64,000 nucleotides of DNA. Origin: Cordylochernes scorpioides (Eukaryota; Arthropoda; Arachnida; Pseudoscorpiones; Chernetidae). The stretch spans positions 54,377,382 to 54,441,381 of the forward strand of contig CP092886.1 of assembly GCA_030710605.1 (NCBI GenBank). The letters are read 5' to 3'. Shown here in pieces: positions 1 to 11,569 of the stretch (the stretch's first letter is position 1; every line of letters starts with the position of its first letter). The notes beneath the pieces were generated by a model. The model did no database searches, was not told the origin of the DNA, and was given only the letters and a program-made list of their open reading frames with translations. The position numbers were made by a program, and so were the translations under genes.

Positions 1-124
1 ATGTTAAAAACTCTTAACACATCTCTAATTGATATTCAAATGCATCGCGAATGAATGAAAAAAATTACATATGTTGAATATATAATTGTGTTTTAAATTA
101 GTTAAGCCTTTCTGCGACCCGATA

Positions 125-165
125 GGAAGGTTCTCCACTGATGAGCCATTCACTCTAATTTCAAA
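125..165 (+). repeat. Fragment of dispersed repeat R1 (CACTGATGAGCC motif)
   Basis: The short motif CACTGATGAGCC followed by a CTCT-rich stretch recurs at 733-800, 16866-16985 and 37636-37670. The copy at 16866-16985 shows that the motif is one end of an imperfect inverted repeat, so this is one end of a miniature element. The rest of 1-320 is AT-rich with no supported gene. Confidence 0.45.
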
Positions 166-319
166 TTTTATTACTTCTTTATAAGGTATTTATAAATAGG
201 CTTTGTAAATATAAAGTATTTCCAGCGTTAATATATGTCTCAATTTTCAACAATATATTACTATTTAACATTGCTATAATATATTGATAATGTCAAATGA
301 ATATACAAGTATGTGAAGA

Positions 320-545
320 CCTACGCCTTCTAACAACTTTCAATATAATGTCGCGGAGATAAATAAAGCAAGGGCAAGTTTGGGAATAATTAATTTATTA
401 TAAGGGGTATTTATAGGGAGAGAGAAAGTACAACTTACCCCAAGTTAAAGATAATCCTAATCAACGGCGTCAGCCACTGTCCCGTTTTCCTTATTTACAG
501 ATCAGCTTCCGAAAACCCTTCACACCTGTGGTCCCCCCCGGGGTC
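320..545 (-). promoter_or_regulatory. LTR- or promoter-like segment
   Basis: Read on the minus strand, the segment has a GC-rich upstream part, a TATA-like CTATAAATACCCC at about 405-417 and AATAAA-type signals at about 360-395. That order is what an LTR promoter and polyA region would show. I see no matching second copy and no clean TG/CA ends, so assignment to an LTR is an inference. Confidence 0.25.
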
Positions 546-732
546 CAGGGATGATTGACAGGTGTCCCATCTGGATGGAGCTACTTAACAATATATTAAC
601 AAATTATAGAGAAGTATTATATTTCTATGTATATAAAATTAAAAAAAAAGATTTAAAAGCACTAATTTTTCTTTTATACACCATACAAACTTCTACTGTC
701 CTTACTGCGATGAAAACATATATATTAGAAGG

Positions 733-800
733 ACTGAGCTCATCAGTGGTGAACCCTCCCAGCGGTTTCGCCAATTTAATCCACCAGACCGCTTCTAAGA
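733..800 (-). repeat. Copy of dispersed repeat R1
   Basis: It contains GCTCATCAGTGGTGAACCCT followed by CCCAGCGGTTTCGC, matching in inverse orientation the end of the R1 foldback at 16866-16985. Only one arm is recognisable. The 118-codon open frame across it (551-907) has no family resemblance and is not called a gene. Confidence 0.5.
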
Positions 801-1176
801 GCTCTAATACTGTATTGGACGTGTCTGCTTATATACGCAGCCCTGAAGAATGGAATCTCAGAAATGGTTTTCAAGAAAACATAGGACATAAGCTTATAGG
901 ACAGTAGAATTACATTTAAATATTTCTGTTTAATTAATTATATTTAAATGTTTCTGTGTGAATAAAAGTGGGAGCGTTTAGAAAGAAGGTAAATTAGTTA
1001 TTCAGTAACATCCTTCTTCCATTTGAATGTTGGCGGTGTGGATATTTGGAATGGGCACTAGGGGTTTTGATACTTTTATATTTTGTGGATCTCATATTTA
1101 TATATATTTTTTTCCTTGATAGCAAGTGGGAGATTTTCCACTACTATCTTTTCTACTCTTTGCCTATGGAAAGGCT

Positions 1177-1292
1177 TTCAGGAGAATGATTCCGATGGTG
1201 AGGCCCTCCTCAACCAGGCGGTCCGTCAAGTCGACACCGGCCAGCCCAGCCAATACCTGGCTGGAAATCTTCATCAGCTGGTATACTGATGT
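1177..1292 (-). pseudogene. LINE-type ORF1 N-terminal remnant
   Basis: The minus-strand frame from 1292 reads a hydrophobic stretch beginning VYQLMKISSQVLAGLAG and continuing through a DRLVEEGLTIG motif. The same stretch, with substitutions, lies at about 30475-30590, at the 5' side of the larger ORF1 pseudogene at 29400-30600. It is therefore a fragment of the N-terminal part of the same ORF1 family. No start codon, zinc knuckle or downstream part is attached, so it is a dead fragment. The plus-strand open frames over it are antisense shadows. Confidence 0.55.
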
Positions 1293-1671
1293 CTTACTGG
1301 TTGCATTGGAGGCTCTTGGCCTTTTATTTTTGAATTCTTAGGCTTTTTTCCAACCTTGAAATGTAAATTCCTTCGCGAAAGCTTCGACTCGATCTGCCCA
1401 ATTTGTATTTGTATTTTTCGACGCAATCAATAATTCTTGTGTCGATTGTTGATCATGGAAAATTGAAACTTTTATTAAAGTTTCTTTTTCTCTCATTCAT
1501 CAAAGAATGTCGGGAGACATCCTGTGATGACACCAGAAAGTAAGCTTGGTTTATGTATATTTGGCCTAATGGCTACGTGTTTAACATAGATAATAACATA
1601 CAAGAGAAATATTATTTCATCAGTTTGTTATATTATTGATATGATATTTCTGATAATTCCGTTTATACACT

Positions 1672-2450
1672 CATGGACAAAACTTAAAGTAGTGGAATGT
1701 CTTTTATTTCGCCGGTCGTCTGTTTTTTTTTTTTTTTCAAGGAGACAGAGGCAATAAAGGTCTCTGAGTATCAAATATATTTCAGTTATTTTCTGAATTC
1801 TGAATATGCATGCCAAAAGCTAAAACCTTCTTCAGTTTTGGCCATGAATGTATTTCCGGATTTCAGGTTTGGAAAGAGAACAGCATGCTTCCATGTCAAT
1901 GGAACTAGGGATTTCCTACAAGTTCACTTTCTCAGAGCAGACTCTCAGTTCCCGACTTTTTCTCTCTCCGGGTTGGGAGAGAAGTTGAAAGAGACGATTA
2001 AAATGATTTATTGTCATCTTGTCAACCGAGAGAAATTGAGATTGAAACTACTTCAATACATCCTCCATATAGGAAGTTAATAATATTAAATGAACTAAAT
2101 ATATATATATATAGAGATAAACGGTATTATACAAGATATATATGCATAAATATGATATTAAATAGATAAAATAAGTTCGATAAAATAATCCCTTGAATCA
2201 ATATTAAAATAAATACATTCATATATTTATATTCACAATTATGCTATGTGGCGCTGAGTTTGCTTATATAAAATAACCTCATGGACATCACTTGAGGAAG
2301 TGGAAATTCTTTGATATTAAGGTTGTCTGTTTTGATGAAGACAGAGGTAATATTTTTCACACTTGGTTATCTCAAATATCTTTCAGAGTTATTGTCTGAA
2401 ACCTGATATACAGGCTAAAAGGTAAAACTTCCTTAGCTTTTGTTCATGAT
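1672..2450. repeat. Diverged pair of about 180-bp repeats
   Basis: The block 1672-1860 (ACTCATGGACAAAACTT..., a GGAGACAGAGGCAATA-like stretch, then ATATTTCAG) recurs in diverged form at 2279-2455 (CTCATGGACATCACTT..., GAAGACAGAGGTAATA, ATATCTTTCAG). A polyT tract at about 1722-1738 lies in the first copy. It may be a decayed retroposon family. The long plus-strand open frame 1697-2080 lies partly in this repeat and has no recognisable domain. Confidence 0.4.
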
Positions 2451-2509
2451 GGAACTTATAAACTAGGTTCTGGCTTGCTTTATTTCATTTTTCTTCTTTT
2501 ATTCCCTAT

Positions 2510-2696
2510 AAGGGTGCCCAGGCCGGACGGAGAGGGGCCCGCTCTCGCGCCACACACCCGCCCTAAAGAGGCTCCACCCGGACGACAGCTTCAGTCCCCC
2601 TCGTCAGACTTAGCGACCTCCCAACGCTTCAAGGAGGTCACACGCACGCCCTCCACAACGCTCCAGGAGGAGGGCGATGCACTAGGCACCGAGCTT
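2510..2696 (+). other. GC-rich insert inside AT-rich repeat
   Basis: About 190 bases of strongly GC-rich sequence are embedded in AT-rich DNA of the 34-bp-repeat type (TTTATTTCATTC and CTATAAG on the two sides). On the plus strand it is open in one frame and reads proline- and arginine-rich (for example ATSQRFKEVTRTPS). It resembles a piece of a transposon or host coding sequence, but I cannot name the family. Confidence 0.4.
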
Positions 2697-2699
2697 TAT

Positions 2700-3830
2700 T
2701 TCATTCTTACATATAAGGTACTAAATTGTTTCATTTAATACCTATAGAGGAGGCGCATATTGTTTAATTTGATACTTATGGATGAGGTGCTAAATTGCTT
2801 TATTTCTAACCTTTAGAGGGAAGATGCTAAATTTATTCATTTCAAACTATAGAGGAGAAGCTAAATTGCTTAATTTAATACTAATATATAAATTTCTAAA
2901 TTGCCTCATTTAATATACCTATGAGGAGACTATATAAATTCAGTTCATGCCTATGAGGAGATAATCTAAATATAGCTTTATTTCATACTTAGATGAGGAG
3001 CTAAAAATAGCTTAATTTTATACTTATAAATGATGAGCTAAGAGAGTTTTGCTTCATTTCATACTTATAGATGATGAGCTAAATGCTTCATTTCATACTT
3101 ATAGATGATGAGCTAAATGCTTCATTTTATACTTATAGATGATGAGCTAAATGCTTCATTTTATACTTATAGATGATGAGCTAAATGCTTCATTTTATAC
3201 TTATAGATGATGAGCTAAATGCTTCATTTTATACTTATAGATGATGAGCTAAATGCTTCATTTTATACTTATAGATGATGAGCTAAATGCTTCATTTTAT
3301 ACTTATAGATGATGACCTAAATGCTTCATTTCATACTTATAGATGATGAGCTAAATGCTTCATTTCATACTTATAGATGATGAGCTAAATGCTTCATTTC
3401 ATACTTATAGATGATGAGCTAATTGCCTCATTTCATACTTATAAATCATGAGCTAAATGCTTCATTTCATACTTATAGATGATGGGCTAATTGCCTCATT
3501 TCATACTTATAAATGATGAGCTAATTGCCTCATTTCATACTTATAAATGATGAGCTAAATGCTTCATTTCATACTTATAGATGATGAGCTAAATGCCTCA
3601 TTTCATACTTATAGATGAGGCGCCAAATAGATTCATTTTATACAGTCGAACTTGGATAATTCGAAGCCCAAGGGACCAAAAAATCGAATTTTCCATAAGT
3701 TTGAATTAAAAACGTTTTGAATAAAAGGCTCGAAGGTCTAGGGACCAAGGTAAATATTCGAATTGAAGACGTTGAAGAAGTTCTACTGTACTTATAGATG
3801 ATGAGCTAAATGCTTCATTTCATACTTATA
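2700..3830. repeat. 34-bp minisatellite
   Basis: The unit contains GATGAGCTAAATGCTTCATT then TTATACTTATA, repeated at a 34-base step. Copies are nearly perfect from about 3040 to 3640 (roughly 17 units) and progressively degenerate toward 2700. The array resumes at 3790 after the miniature transposon at 3643-3788. There are no spacers between units, so it is not a CRISPR array. Confidence 0.9.
3643..3788. mobile_element. Miniature pogo/Tigger-like element
   Basis: The ends are CAGTCGAACTTG at the left and CAAGTTCTACTG-like (GAAGTTCTACTG) at the right, imperfect inverted repeats of about 12 bases starting with CAG. TA lies immediately outside each end (3641-3642 and 3789-3790). Removing the element and one TA restores a perfect 34-bp minisatellite unit, which confirms the boundaries. 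CAG ends with TA duplication are typical of the pogo/Tigger group. The element has no coding capacity. Confidence 0.8.
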
Positions 3831-5990
3831 GATGAGGCACTGAGCTTTTCAACTTGTATTAAATCACCTATTGTATTCGAATGTAGTCGTACGGAAAACA
3901 ACTTATTTCACATACGTTACAAGTGTGGTTGCAGTTCTATTTTTACAATAGTTAAATATATATTGGTGAAGGTTGTACTCAGCCTTTCACCTATGAACAA
4001 ACTCAACGACTTATATCCATAGTGTTCCGTTTAATTTTAAACTTATCAGAAATATTTGTTTCTTCGTGAAATAAAGGTTATTCTTATAGCAGATATCGAC
4101 TATAATATGTAATAATATTAAGATGAACTTGCTGTGTTACTGCAGTTGACTTCGCTTTTGACATTATTCGATTAATTTAGTAAATAAATTGAATTCAGAG
4201 TTAGGTTTTAAACTATTGGTAAATTTCAGGATACTTTGTTTGTACCTAACTTCAGATTCAATTTATTTTAAAGTAATTACATGCCATTGGGATATATTTG
4301 TTGAGGTGATTAAGCGCTAAGTTAGTAACAAGATTATTTGGTTTTAAAATATATCGTATTCTACCAATTCAAACTTCCACAAGTTTACCATAAGTTGTGT
4401 GTTGAAAGATTTATGAACAATTTCAAAATTGGGGCTTGCTACTAGAGACATATTTGCCTCACTTATCTGAGACTAGTTCACAAAGCGTCAATGAAAATGA
4501 TTTAAGTTATTCGAATGATAGCTTCCATCAGGCTCTCTCTCTTGTAAATGTGTAGCTGGCGTGTTGGACAGGAATGCCCAGTTGTGGCTGAGTGTTAGCT
4601 GCCCAATATATGTGAGAGAGGGAAGAATTACCAATCTATTCCGTGTGCCCCATATTAGAAAGCAGCCAGCTCTAAGCCCGCCGTACTTCCTCTTTATTAA
4701 GACTCTCTCAAAGATTGCTTTCCTCCTGAATATTTAACAGGACTAGAAACTAATCGGAGAAAAGAACATTTCCTTTCTTCCTGATCCCCTCTAAGCCTTA
4801 CCTTTTTGCTCTCGCTCTGTCCAATGCTAAGTAGCTCTCGGCGAGAAATATCGGCACTACAGCTTCTTTTACCTCTTTGTTGATTCTTTCTTGGGAAATG
4901 GTAGTTTAACATTCGTTCACACACAAATGTACATGCACACTATTTCGATGTAGAATTCCTAATGTGTTTATGCGTGTGTGAATATAAATATATACATAGT
5001 TATTTCCTCTTTTACAACTAAAGTAAATTGCAGCGATGAAGCAGGATATTTTGGATTATAAAGTTGTTTTTGCTCCAAGAGCAGGTCAAATTGTTTAGAA
5101 AATCAACGCTAGTGTGCTGTATTGAATGTGATAACATTTTTAATGGATATATAAAAAAGGAAATAGAGATATAATGCTATGTGGTTGTTTGAAGCATTAA
5201 TACTATGTTTCAACCCTGTTTAGAAATCTCTCATATCAATATGGCTATCACGATATATATATATATTGTTGCGGTAAGTTGTAGCTTTGTAGGTTATTCG
5301 AACTTATTTTCCTGATCTTGGTGAAATATGTTTCTCGAGCGGGTTTCCATAATAAAGGTAAATAAAAAGTAAATAATGAAACATGTATCTATAAAAGTTG
5401 GTGCGCTTATTTATTTGTTGTCTTCTTCGTCGTTGGCGATGTTGAGTCTTCGCATGCGTGGCTTCCCCACTCTCTTCTAAGATTAAAAATAAAAATACAA
5501 ACAATATAAATGTCACAAAATAAAAGAAGATCGTGATACTATAGTGCATAATATGTCTTTACCATTTTCAGACCATCACCTGTAGCCACATTTTGCTGCC
5601 AGCAACTGACCAATTTTTTATAAATTTCGGTCGCATTTTTTTCTATGATCTGACGAAAGGAAAATCTACCCTCTCAAAGGCCTATTACACGTTCTCACCC
5701 AAACTGGGTTAATTGCAGATAATGACATCTTTGTGTCTCTCTTTCAAGGTTTTTTAAAAAAGAAATTTTACACATTGTTTTACTGTTACCTTGGTGATTA
5801 TGGAGCTCTTCACAAGTATGTATTCAAATGGTTTATGACATGAAAATAGCAGTAAATAAGATTTTAAAAAATAAAAATAGATACTTGAAAAAATAATAAC
5901 AGAAAAGAAACAAAACTTTATTTTTGTAAAAAAAGATATTAAATACCTTTGATACTAATTGCTTTAGTTGTATATTCAAAACATTATAAA
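3831..5990. other. No supported gene
   Basis: This is AT-rich non-coding sequence. A less AT-rich patch at 4540-4900 contains short open frames on both strands without family motifs. A TA microsatellite lies at about 5255-5267. I see no RNA gene or mobile-element end here. Confidence 0.5.
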
Positions 5991-6019
5991 ATAAATAAAG
6001 CTTCCAGGGTTAAGTTTCT

Positions 6020-6700
6020 TGTTCAAATTTTTATTTTCAAGCGTTCGGACTTGTCAGTCCTTCTACAGGAGTATCACGATAATAAATTGATGATATACTA
6101 TTTTTATATAAATTAATTTTTATATATTTAATTATTAATGATATTGAAAGGGGGAGAAAAATATATTACCTTCTTTGTGTGTTATAAACAATTTTTGTAA
6201 ATATACGTGCATGGGTGGAGGCTACGTGCTGGTCGAATGATATCTCGAGATCTCAAATTAAACACAATAAATTCGTGAACTATTTAGGTATATATAGAAG
6301 ACTGCTTACATCTATGGGGTAGTATTTGTCAATATTGTTTCATATGTTTCTGATATTTCTATGCATCTGTTTATGCTTTTTTGTCGTTTGGTTATCATAG
6401 ATTCTATTAAGAGTCTTTGGTATTTACTATGGATATTGTCATAATACGCTATGGGTTGAGATAAGTTGAATGTATGGCCTGTTTCTTTTATGTGTTTAAC
6501 TATTAAAGATCTTGGGTCACTATTGATAATATTCTTATTATGTTCAGCTATTCTATTATGGACTTTTCTCCCAGTCTCCCCTACATATTTAGAACTACAG
6601 TTATTACATGATATGGAGTATATGGCTTCTTTTCTATTGAATGGAATATTGGATTGATTCTTTGTTAATGGGTTTCTAATCATAATGCCTAAATTTGGAG
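6020..6700 (-). mobile_element. Truncated Penelope-like element
   Basis: A minus-strand GIY-YIG endonuclease frame (6312-6683) is followed, toward 6020, by a 3' region containing AGAAGGACTGACAAGTCCGA and a nearby GCTTGAAAATAAA. That kind of segment is common just downstream of Penelope-like endonuclease domains. The reverse transcriptase expected upstream (above 6700) is not recognisable. This is a decayed 5'-truncated copy. Confidence 0.65.
6312..6683 (-). pseudogene. GIY-YIG endonuclease domain of a Penelope-like element
   Basis: In the family this domain nicks target DNA for insertion of the element. The 123-codon frame shows the GIY-type strand AIYSISC (residues 20-26), a CxxC pair at C26 and C29, the YIG-type strand YVGETGRK (33-40), R44, H48, a KHIKETGH segment (63-70) and the glutamate in LIESMITKR (E94). 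Those are the landmarks of Penelope-type GIY-YIG nucleases. The frame continues a few codons upstream of the first Met (SPNLGI) before an in-frame TGA. The domain is nearly complete, but the reverse transcriptase is missing, so the copy is dead. A second fragment of a related family lies at 28344-28657. Confidence 0.75.
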
Positions 6701-6719
6701 AAAATATTCAAAACATAAT

Positions 6720-7320
6720 ATATAATCATTAATTTCTTTTGGAAGATTTTTAAATATTTCTTATAATATTCTTTAAATAATTTCCTCTGGAACACACGCC
6801 GTTAGTGTATTTTTTTCTTGACCTTCATCCATTCTGAATATGTTTTTCTAGATGACTCTGGTGCTATAAGCTACGTAATACATAGTTTATCTGATGATTT
6901 AAGATTATAAGGTGTTTGAGATTTGTAAAAATGATAATATCAGACTAAAATAACAAAATTATCTAAAGTTGATGAAACAGTGGTCTACGAGTTATGGATA
7001 TAATTTCTATAAGAGACCATTATATTCGAAAGAACTCACTTTGGGGCGATAGTTTAGGACCACAAAGGATTATTCAAGTTTCCATCTCAAATCTCTTTGG
7101 AGTTACAAGCCAAAAACTATAAAAATGCAATATAAATATTTATATTTTTCCATTGTTAATTAGTCTGTTTTAAATAGCATCAAGATAATATATTAATTCT
7201 AATCATCCATGTTTAGAATAGTAAGGAAAGGCCTTCCTGGGCGGTGCCATACAGTGTGCGCCAGAGTGCCTCCCGCGTGACATCCTTGAAAGCGATAAAA
7301 GGAGAAGCATCGCAGTGGAT
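6720..7320. other. No supported gene
   Basis: AT-rich sequence with decayed short frames. It could include remnants of the Penelope reverse transcriptase on the minus strand (for example around 6780-6850), but no catalytic motif is visible. A somewhat GC-richer patch lies at 7220-7320, just before the minisatellite. Confidence 0.4.
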
Positions 7321-7324
7321 AGAT

Positions 7325-8335
7325 CAGAGCATAAGGGATTGAAGCAGAAGTTCAGAGTATCGGGAATTAGAGCAGCAAGAGAAGCACCAGGGATCGAAGC
7401 AGTAGCAGAAGGAATAATCGGGTAACATAGAAGCAGAAGGAAGAATCAGGTAACTGAGAACATAAATAAGAATCTGGTAACTGAGAAGCAGAAGGAAGAA
7501 TCTGGTAATTGTGAACAGAAAAAAGAATTTGGCAACTGATAAGCAGAAGGAAGAATCTGGTAACTGATAAGCAGAAGGAAGAATCAGGTAACATAGAAGC
7601 AGAAGGAAGAATCGGGTAACTGGGAACATAAAGAAGAATATATAACTGATAAGCAGAAGGAAGAATCTTGTAACTGAGAAGCAGAAGGAAGAATCTGATT
7701 ACTGAGAAGCAAAAGGAAGAATAGGGTAACTGAAAAGCAGAAGGAAGAATCGAGTAACTGAGAAGCAGAAGGAAGAATCAGGTAACATAGAAGCAGAAGG
7801 AAGAATCGGGTAACTGAGAACATAAAGAAGAATATGGTAACTGATAAGCAGAAGAAAGAATCTGGTAACTGAGAAGCAGAAGGAAGAATCTGATTACTGA
7901 GAAGCAAAAGGAAGAATAGGGTAACTGAAAAGCAGAGGAAAGAATCGGGTAACTGAGAAGCAGAAGGAAGAATCTGCTTACTGAGGAGCAGAAGGAAGAA
8001 TCGGGTAACTGAAAAGTAGAAGGAAGAATCTGGTAACTGAGAAGCAGAAGGAGGAATCGGGTAACTGAGAAGCAGAAGGAAGAATCGGGTAACTAAGAAG
8101 CAGATAGGGGAATTGGGCAACTGAAAATAAAAGTAAGAATCTGGTAACTGAGAAGCAGAAGGAAGAATCGGGTAACTAAAAAGCAGAAGGAGGAATCGGG
8201 TAACTGAAAGGCAGAAGGAAGAATCTGGTAACTTAGAAGCAGAAGGAAAAATCGGGTAAAGCTGAGAAGCAGATAAAAATCGGGTAACTAAGAAGCATGA
8301 GGAGAAATCGGATAGCAGAGCAGCATCAGAAGAGA
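7325..8335. repeat. 28-bp minisatellite open in all minus-strand frames
   Basis: The unit contains GAGAAGCAGAAGGAAGAATC then a TGGTAACT- or GGGTAACT-type end, 28 bases long, in roughly 35 copies with point variation. Since 28 is not a multiple of three, a minus-strand reading frame rotates through all three phases, and a 28-residue peptide repeat results from three units. Frames of 260 and 101 codons (7584-8366, 7324-7629) arise this way. They encode only serine-, leucine- and phenylalanine-rich repeats, so I do not call a gene. Confidence 0.9.
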
Positions 8336-8616
8336 ACCATAGATATAGCGAAGTAGAGAAAAGCAAAGAGTGGTTTGGAAGAATTTATTTTTCCATTCCT
8401 ATTCCTTTGTGAATATTATCATATTTTCCATCTGACTCCGATTATGTCAATAAGCAACAAATTTTATTTTAAAATTTTGAATCCATCTTTTTTTAAGGAT
8501 TGTGACTGGTGATCACTTATAATAGTAAACGCAATATTTCATTTATTTTAAATATATATATTTTTGAATATGAATAAAAATATTTATATATTAAAAAATT
8601 CAAGAAAACAATTTAA

Positions 8617-8740
8617 TATGAAAATTCGAAACTATTATAGACGCGTATGATTCTTTTGAAAATTAAAACAAAAGATTCATACGCGTCTATAATAGTTTCG
8701 AATTTTCATAACAGATGGCGCGCTAATGCGTCATAATGAA
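8617..8740. mobile_element. Hairpin element of the GATGGCGCGC family
   Basis: The arms 8617-8658 and 8669-8709 are inverted repeats of about 41 bases with one or two mismatches, built around ATAGACGCGTATGATTCTTT. The right arm runs into ACAGATGGCGCGCTAATGCG. Related copies lie at 28726-28892 and 46806-46945, so this is a dispersed miniature foldback family. Confidence 0.7.
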
Positions 8741-9690
8741 TAGGGTTTGTAAATAGAAAGTATTTTAAGCGTTAAAATAGGTCTCAATTTTCAACAATAT
8801 ATTCCCATTCAACATCACTATAATATATCGATAATGTCAATTGATATACAAGTATGCGACATACAATTTATTGTTTTAAAAAAGACTTTGAAGTAGTTAG
8901 ACATCTTTTTATTCGCACCACATAGACCTTTATTATCTAAAATCACTCTTTTTATAAGGATTTAAAAATAAATACATTATTATCGTGAGTGAGTGAAATA
9001 TTTTAAGAGAAATTAATTCATCCCGGATATTCTATATATAGAGTAGTAAATAAATATTCTATATATATAAATAAATTAAATTAAAATTTATTTTATATTT
9101 ATTAATTAATTTATTAATTTATTTTATATTTATTAAATATAAAATAAATATTTCTATATATATAAATAAATATTCTATATATAGAGTAGTAAATAAAAAT
9201 ATATATGTGAAAAATAATAAGACTTGATATTCAGTTTCTGTGCGTGTGTGTGCCTTTATTTACAACAAGTATAATTCAAAATATTTGAAGCATTGCTTCA
9301 CATACATACGTTTCATTTAGTTTTTTATGGACATATTTAATAGGTTTGGGGACTGGCTATAATTCTAGATTCGTTCGTTCAAAGGAATATCTTCTTTATG
9401 CGAGATTTACACTTCGTTAAGCAGCATTTGGCCAGATATTAATATATGGGCCGCCATATTCAAACAAAATCGGTAGATTTAGGCACGACATTTTTGCTAA
9501 TCTAAAGAATAGGTGATAAATAGGTGTATGTATATGAGAGAGAAAATCAATACAAGTATTTTCTTTTAAAATAAGACAAACGTTTATTTGGTCAAAATCC
9601 ATAAGAAAGATGGTCCTATATGATCTAAAAATATATATCTCTTTCAATAAATAAAATATAAAATATATAAAATAAAATATATATATATTT
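8741..9690. other. No gene; AT-rich palindromic repeats
   Basis: At 9030-9200 the motifs TATTCTATATATAGAGTAGTA and TTATTTTATATTTATTAA-like strings repeat and invert on themselves, which gives strong local cruciform potential. The first 130 bases resemble 200-300 of the window (TTTCAACAATATATT..., ATATTGATAATGTCAA), so a dispersed repeat is present in both places. No coding feature is supported. Confidence 0.5.
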
Positions 9691-9699
9691 TAATAAATA

Positions 9700-11160
9700 A
9701 AATGACTCACTCCAGACCATATATACAGTTGCCCGGTCTTCCTTCCAGCCCTCTATATGGCAGACATCAATCCAGAAGAGGACATCCATACGGACAAGGC
9801 ACCTTTGTTGACCGGTATTGTGATCATAGTGCACGGACCGATCTGATCAGCTCCATGGACAAGACACCACCACCAATAAATAAAATGTCGGTGATGTAAG
9901 ATATGAATCCGAAGCCAAAAAGGGTTAAACGTATATGAATAAAAATGTAAGAATGTAGGGTGTTGACATTCATAAATAATGAAAGAATAAATTAATAATT
10001 TAAATATAATATTTCGTTTTTTATCGGTTTATTTGTCTTATATACATTGCGTAAAGTTCAAAATACGAGTTTATTAGAGATATATTGTCATATTTGGCTT
10101 CATTAAAGTAAAGCCCTAATACCTTTCAAAGCTTGTTGTTGTAGATCTGTTCGCTTAGTAGGCTAATGCTCCAATGTGTGTAAATTGATATTTTCTAAAA
10201 AAATATTTTTACTTTGTATATACAAAATCTAGATAAAGGAGGAATATCGAATGAAGTTTGTAAACTCTTTTGTTGTTTAATTGTGAGAAAAGATCTTAAA
10301 CAAAGAAATAAAGCGAATTATATATTAAGGAATTTGAGTCGTCTTTCACCTATATTAAACCAAATCGGACAGCAAGAGCATGCGAACTGCGAGGGAAATG
10401 TATTATCTTTCATTATGTGCGATTTATGCTCGGGATCGTTCTTTTTAGTTAGTGAGCTCGTACGCTACCCGAGTTCAGTTCGAGTGGCCCTAAAGTGCAA
10501 GAACGCAAACCTGAGCATAGATCGGGCAAGAGGGGCTTCAAAAGTTGAAAAAAAGACTTACCTTTATATGTGAAATACTGTAAATAATGTGTGTTTCTTT
10601 CAGCTTTTTTTAACGGAAAAATTCGTTTAAATTGGTGGTGTAAAGATTTTTCTTATATTAAATATTAGTCGGTTAAAACTTGCTTCAAAATGTGTAGAGA
10701 TTGCCTAGAAACTATTTCTTTACGAGGTTTTGTCGGTAAACAACATAGTGTCCGCGATATCTATTTGATAGCATCATGGAAATGAAGTTATTGGAAGGGA
10801 GTCCATCAAAATTCCAGAGCTGATAACATGTGCTTCGAGCAAACCTTGTATGATTGGAAGTAGAAATTAAAAATTCAGCTTCAGCATGTAAGTCTTTATT
10901 TTGAATTAAAGGCTTCCTATTTTAAAAATTCTTCATCAGACAAATAAACGGTTGTACTCTAAATGAATACCTACAATTTGTCTATTTTAACTCTAAAATA
11001 AAGTTGTAAAAATAATGTTATTGGTTAAATTTAATTTTTATTGACGAACACTCTAATCCAACAAGACAATTAAAATAATTTTATTGACATCTTGTCCATA
11101 CATGCAAAGTGCACAGTCTGCACTATTTAAAAATATATATAATTAAATATATATGCATTA
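9700..11160. other. No recognised gene
   Basis: A short less AT-rich patch at 9705-9890 is open on the plus strand for 65 codons and contains MDKTPP, a hexapeptide that also occurs in the gag-like frames of the LTR elements at 36755 and 52161. That is too short to assign. The 119-codon plus frame 10214-10573 has no recognisable domain. The rest is AT-rich. Confidence 0.35.
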
Positions 11161-11179
11161 TATACACTATGTACAATGA

Positions 11180-11560
11180 ATTTGGCGCCTCTGCCAACGC
11201 TGCAGAGTTTTGTGGAAAATCGTCAGTGAGTTTCCAGCGACACCACGCATTTCGCGATCTACGAAAAATACGTAGATCGCGTACTTCGCCGCTGAGGAGA
11301 TGGTGATGGCGTGGTCCTCGAGACCAACTGGAAAGATCCAGAACTGCAGGTCCGGCGGCCGGCCGATAATGGAGACTAATCCACTTAGAGATGCGCAGCC
11401 TAAAGAATTCCTCAAGAATACAAAGGTTGAGTGGTTCCCCAGAACTCCAAACCTATATACTCTAGGAGATAACCTGGATGCCTTGAGAGACCTATTGGGT
11501 ATCATCACCCCCTCCATACCTAACAGAAGTCATTCATTCGCTGGATTGGGAATAATTACC
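11180..11560 (+). other. Less AT-rich segment with possible decayed coding sequence
   Basis: Base composition changes sharply for about 380 bases. The plus-strand frame 11300-11563 and the minus frame 11167-11517 are both open. The plus frame reads more like a natural protein (PKEFLKNTKVEWFPRTPNLY), but I recognise no family. It may be a fragment of an unidentified mobile element or an isolated exon. No splice signals decide between these. Confidence 0.3.
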
Positions 11561-11569
11561 TAAAGGCCT

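Noticed and set aside
1697-2080. 127-codon plus-strand frame
   Set aside because: It starts through a polyT tract, lies partly in a duplicated repeat and has no recognisable domain.
2700-3830. Regularly repeated 34-base unit resembling a CRISPR array
   Set aside because: Units follow each other directly with no unique spacers, and the genome is eukaryotic.
7584-8366. 260-codon minus-strand frame as a membrane-protein gene
   Set aside because: It is produced entirely by the 28-bp minisatellite; no start context, no non-repeat domain.
10214-10573. 119-codon plus-strand frame
   Set aside because: No family features, low-complexity flanks, and no conservation evidence within the window.
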